A program made the translations under genes and the position numbers. A stretch of DNA of 44,356 nt, taken from positions 1-44,356 of the forward strand of contig JAYELI010000017.1 in assembly GCA_034717435.1 (NCBI GenBank), written 5' to 3'. The stretch is from Candidatus Omnitrophota bacterium (GTDB taxonomy: Bacteria; Omnitrophota; JAUWXU01). The notes below the pieces were generated by a model. The model saw only the letters and a program-made list of their open reading frames with translations. It searched no databases and was not told the DNA's origin. Shown piece after piece: positions 42,820 through 44,356 of the stretch (its first letter is position 1; the number at the start of each line of letters is the position of its first letter).

Positions 42820-43926
42820 ATGTTAGTGCTGGGCATAGATACCTCCTGCGACGAAACAGCTGTTTCCATAGTAGAAAACAGCAGAAAGGTTCTTTCCAGC
42901 GTTGTCTTTTCCAGCCTTAAACTGCATAAAAAATTTGGCGGGGTTGTTCCGGAGATAGCATCCCGGGCTCACCTGGAAAAAGTGATTTATGTCATTCATC
43001 AGGCCCTGGAGCAGGCCGAAGCCGGGCTTGAAGACATCGGTTTAATCGCGGTTACCTATGGCCCTGGTCTGGTCGGCAGCCTGCTGGTGGGGATTTCTGT
43101 TGCTAAAAGTTTTTCCCTCAGCCATAAGTTACAGCTTGTCGGGATTAATCATTTAGAAGCCCATTTAGAGGCCAATTTTATCGGCAAGAGAATTCCCCGC
43201 TCCCCGTTTATCGGCTTGGTGGTTTCCGGAGGCCATACCAGTTTGGTTTATAACAGGAAGGGAAGGTATCAGCTTTTGGGCCGGACTCGCGATGACGCTG
43301 CCGGAGAGGCATTTGATAAAGTGGCCAGGATATTAGGCCTGGGTTATCCCGGAGGGCCGGTCATTGAGCGTCTCTCAAGGAAAGGCGATCCGCAAAAGAT
43401 AAAATTTCCCCGCTGTTTTTTAAAAAAGGATTCTCTGGATTTTAGTTTTAGCGGAATAAAAACATCTGTGTTATACTACGTAAGAGATCATGTTGATCGT
43501 AGCGCATTGTGTGTTGTGCGTCGTGCGTCAGGAAAAATAAAGCGGGATTTTGAAGAAAAGCGGAATTTTAAAACATTAGAACGCACGACGCACGACGCAC
43601 AGCGCACAGCGCAGATAGCGGATATCGCTGCCGGTTTTCAAGAGGCAGTGGTAGATACCCTGACCGCTAAAGCAATTTCTGCCTGCAAAACGAAAAGGGT
43701 TGATAAGATGGCGGTCGGCGGGGGCGTGGCAGCTAATCTTAGATTCAGAAAAAAACTGACTGCTGAAGCAGATAAATCAGGCATAAAAATCTGTTGGCCG
43801 GAGAAGGAATTTTGCACGGATAATGCGGCGATGGTGGCCAGCTTAGGATACAGGCAATATAAAAAAGGAAAAAGGTTTGATTTGAGCCTAACAGCAATGC
43901 CAAGCCTGGAATTTGGAGGGGGATAA
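42820..43926 (+). CDS. tsaD: tRNA threonylcarbamoyltransferase TsaD with an in-frame repeat insertion
   Basis: The 368-residue protein transfers threonylcarbamoyl to A37. GIDTSCDETAVSIV at 5-18, the metal ligands H111 and H115 (NHLEAHLEA) and D334 (FCTDNAAM), and DDAAGEAFDKVARILGL are intact. The family is usually about 335-350 residues. The region from about 225 to 262, between FSFSGIKTSVLYYVRD and the IADIAAGFQEAV segment, is a basic insertion encoded by an inverted repeat. The start lacks a Shine-Dalgarno and uses GAAAGTTACGAAAAA, as infA does. Confidence 0.95.
   Translation: MLVLGIDTSCDETAVSIVENSRKVLSSVVFSSLKLHKKFGGVVPEIASRAHLEKVIYVIHQALEQAEAGLEDIGLIAVTYGPGLVGSLLVGISVAKSFSLSHKLQLVGINHLEAHLEANFIGKRIPRSPFIGLVVSGGHTSLVYNRKGRYQLLGRTRDDAAGEAFDKVARILGLGYPGGPVIERLSRKGDPQKIKFPRCFLKKDSLDFSFSGIKTSVLYYVRDHVDRSALCVVRRASGKIKRDFEEKRNFKTLERTTHDAQRTAQIADIAAGFQEAVVDTLTAKAISACKTKRVDKMAVGGGVAANLRFRKKLTAEADKSGIKICWPEKEFCTDNAAMVASLGYRQYKKGKRFDLSLTAMPSLEFGGG
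43508..43601 (+). repeat. Inverted repeat of GTGCGTC words inside tsaD
   Basis: The arms at 43508-43528 and 43581-43601 are complementary over 21 bp with two G-U pairs and no mismatch as RNA. The loop is 52 nt. The arms are made of tandem GTCGTGC and GACGCAC words, and the 3' side goes on with AGCGCACAGCGCA, also present upstream of rsmA at 37108-37120. It is read in frame as the 32-residue stretch around SALCVVRRASG to TTHDAQRTA. Confidence 0.93.
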
Positions 43927-43927
43927 A

Positions 43928-44356
43928 ATGTTGACGGATGGTCAGATTATGCTGCGGTTGGTTATAGCGGCTGTCTTAAGCGGATTGGTGGGATTTGAGC
44001 GGGAGATACATGGCCGGGCCGCTGGTTTTAGGACGCATATCCTGGTTTGCGTGGGTGCCGCGCTTATTACGATGGTTTCTATATATATCGCCGAGATTTA
44101 TCAGGGAATAGCTCAGGTAGATCCGGCCAGGATTGCCGCCCAGATAGTTACCGGGGTCGGGTTCCTGGGCGCCGGCACGATTTTGAGATTCAAGGCGTCA
44201 GTCAGGGGTTTAACCACAGCCGCCAGTCTCTGGACAGTAGCCGGCATAGGCCTGGCCCTGGGGTGTGGTTTTTATCAGGGGGCAATGGGTACTACGGCAA
44301 TAGTCCTGATTACCTTATTATTCTTTGGCCGGATGGAACGAAAAATACTAAAAAAG
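43928..44356 (+). CDS. MgtC/SapB family membrane protein, N-terminal 143 residues (cut by window edge)
   Basis: The open frame starts at ATG 43928, one base after the tsaD stop, with GGAGGGGG upstream, and runs off the window without a stop. GFEREIHGRAAGFRTHILV at about 23-41 and GVGFLGAGTILR at 76-87 match MgtC/SapB. Membrane segments are about 7-23, 36-54, 68-84 and 101-132. Family members affect membrane potential or intramacrophage survival in pathogens, and many environmental homologues have unknown roles. The ligand is not predictable from this part. Confidence 0.9.
   Translation, partial: MLTDGQIMLRLVIAAVLSGLVGFEREIHGRAAGFRTHILVCVGAALITMVSIYIAEIYQGIAQVDPARIAAQIVTGVGFLGAGTILRFKASVRGLTTAASLWTVAGIGLALGCGFYQGAMGTTAIVLITLLFFGRMERKILKK

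Overview
The window is one strand of bacterial DNA carrying the complete rif, str, S10, spc and alpha transcription/translation clusters in uninterrupted order, followed by a short metabolic and tRNA-modification/charging region. Every gene I can support is on the + strand. The shared gene order, intact zinc forms of ribosomal proteins L33, L36, S4, S14 and L24, a GatCAB amidotransferase, an EF-Tu with a four-cysteine insertion and an apparent lack of rpmD between rpsE and rplO point to an uncultivated bacterium. My best guess is candidate phylum Omnitrophota or a neighbour in the PVC group. That is an impression from gene content, not a placement.

Layout. 1-353: the 3' end of a second tuf gene, then rpmG (L33) and tRNA-Trp. 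475-11117: secE-nusG-rplK-rplA-rplJ-rplL-rpoB-rpoC. 11221-15492: rpsL-rpsG-fusA-tuf. 15532-20780: rpsJ-rplC-rplD-rplW-rplB-rpsS-rplV-rpsC-rplP-rpmC-rpsQ. 20832-28230: rplN-rplX-rplE-rpsN-rpsH-rplF-rplR-rpsE-rplO-secY-adk-map-infA-rpmJ. 28294-31356: rpsM-rpsK-rpsD-rpoA-rplQ. 31343-35573: an aspartate-type aminotransferase, an aconitase-family LeuC/LeuD pair and an NAD-isocitrate-dehydrogenase-like enzyme. 35667-44356: thiL, tsaE, rsmA, gatC-gatA-gatB, a secreted S41 carboxyl-terminal protease, tsaD and a truncated MgtC/SapB family gene. No stretch longer than about 170 bases lacks a gene.

The most unusual content is between the genes. Genes are either tightly coupled (ATGA, TAATG or 14-nt overlaps) or separated by spacers that hold long imperfect inverted repeats built from short tandem words. 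The main family, of 11 spacers, uses an 8-nt word (AAAYTGYT on the 5' arm, its complement on the 3' arm). It often begins at the upstream stop codon and in several copies ends in a shared Shine-Dalgarno module (GAGGAGTTAAACGA). Other spacers have the same architecture with different words (GCTATGAG/GCTTTGAG, GTCATAAG, CTGGAAG, CTAATTTCTAATTGACC). One such element lies in frame inside tsaD. Of 18 spacers of at least 75 nt, 17 hold an obvious inverted repeat. I read these as dispersed hairpin cassettes acting at the RNA level, or as a class of palindromic mobile or expanding repeat. This is inference and needs genome-wide and transcript data.

I could not identify convincing sigma-70 promoters or rho-independent terminators in the window. 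The hairpins lack a terminal T-run.
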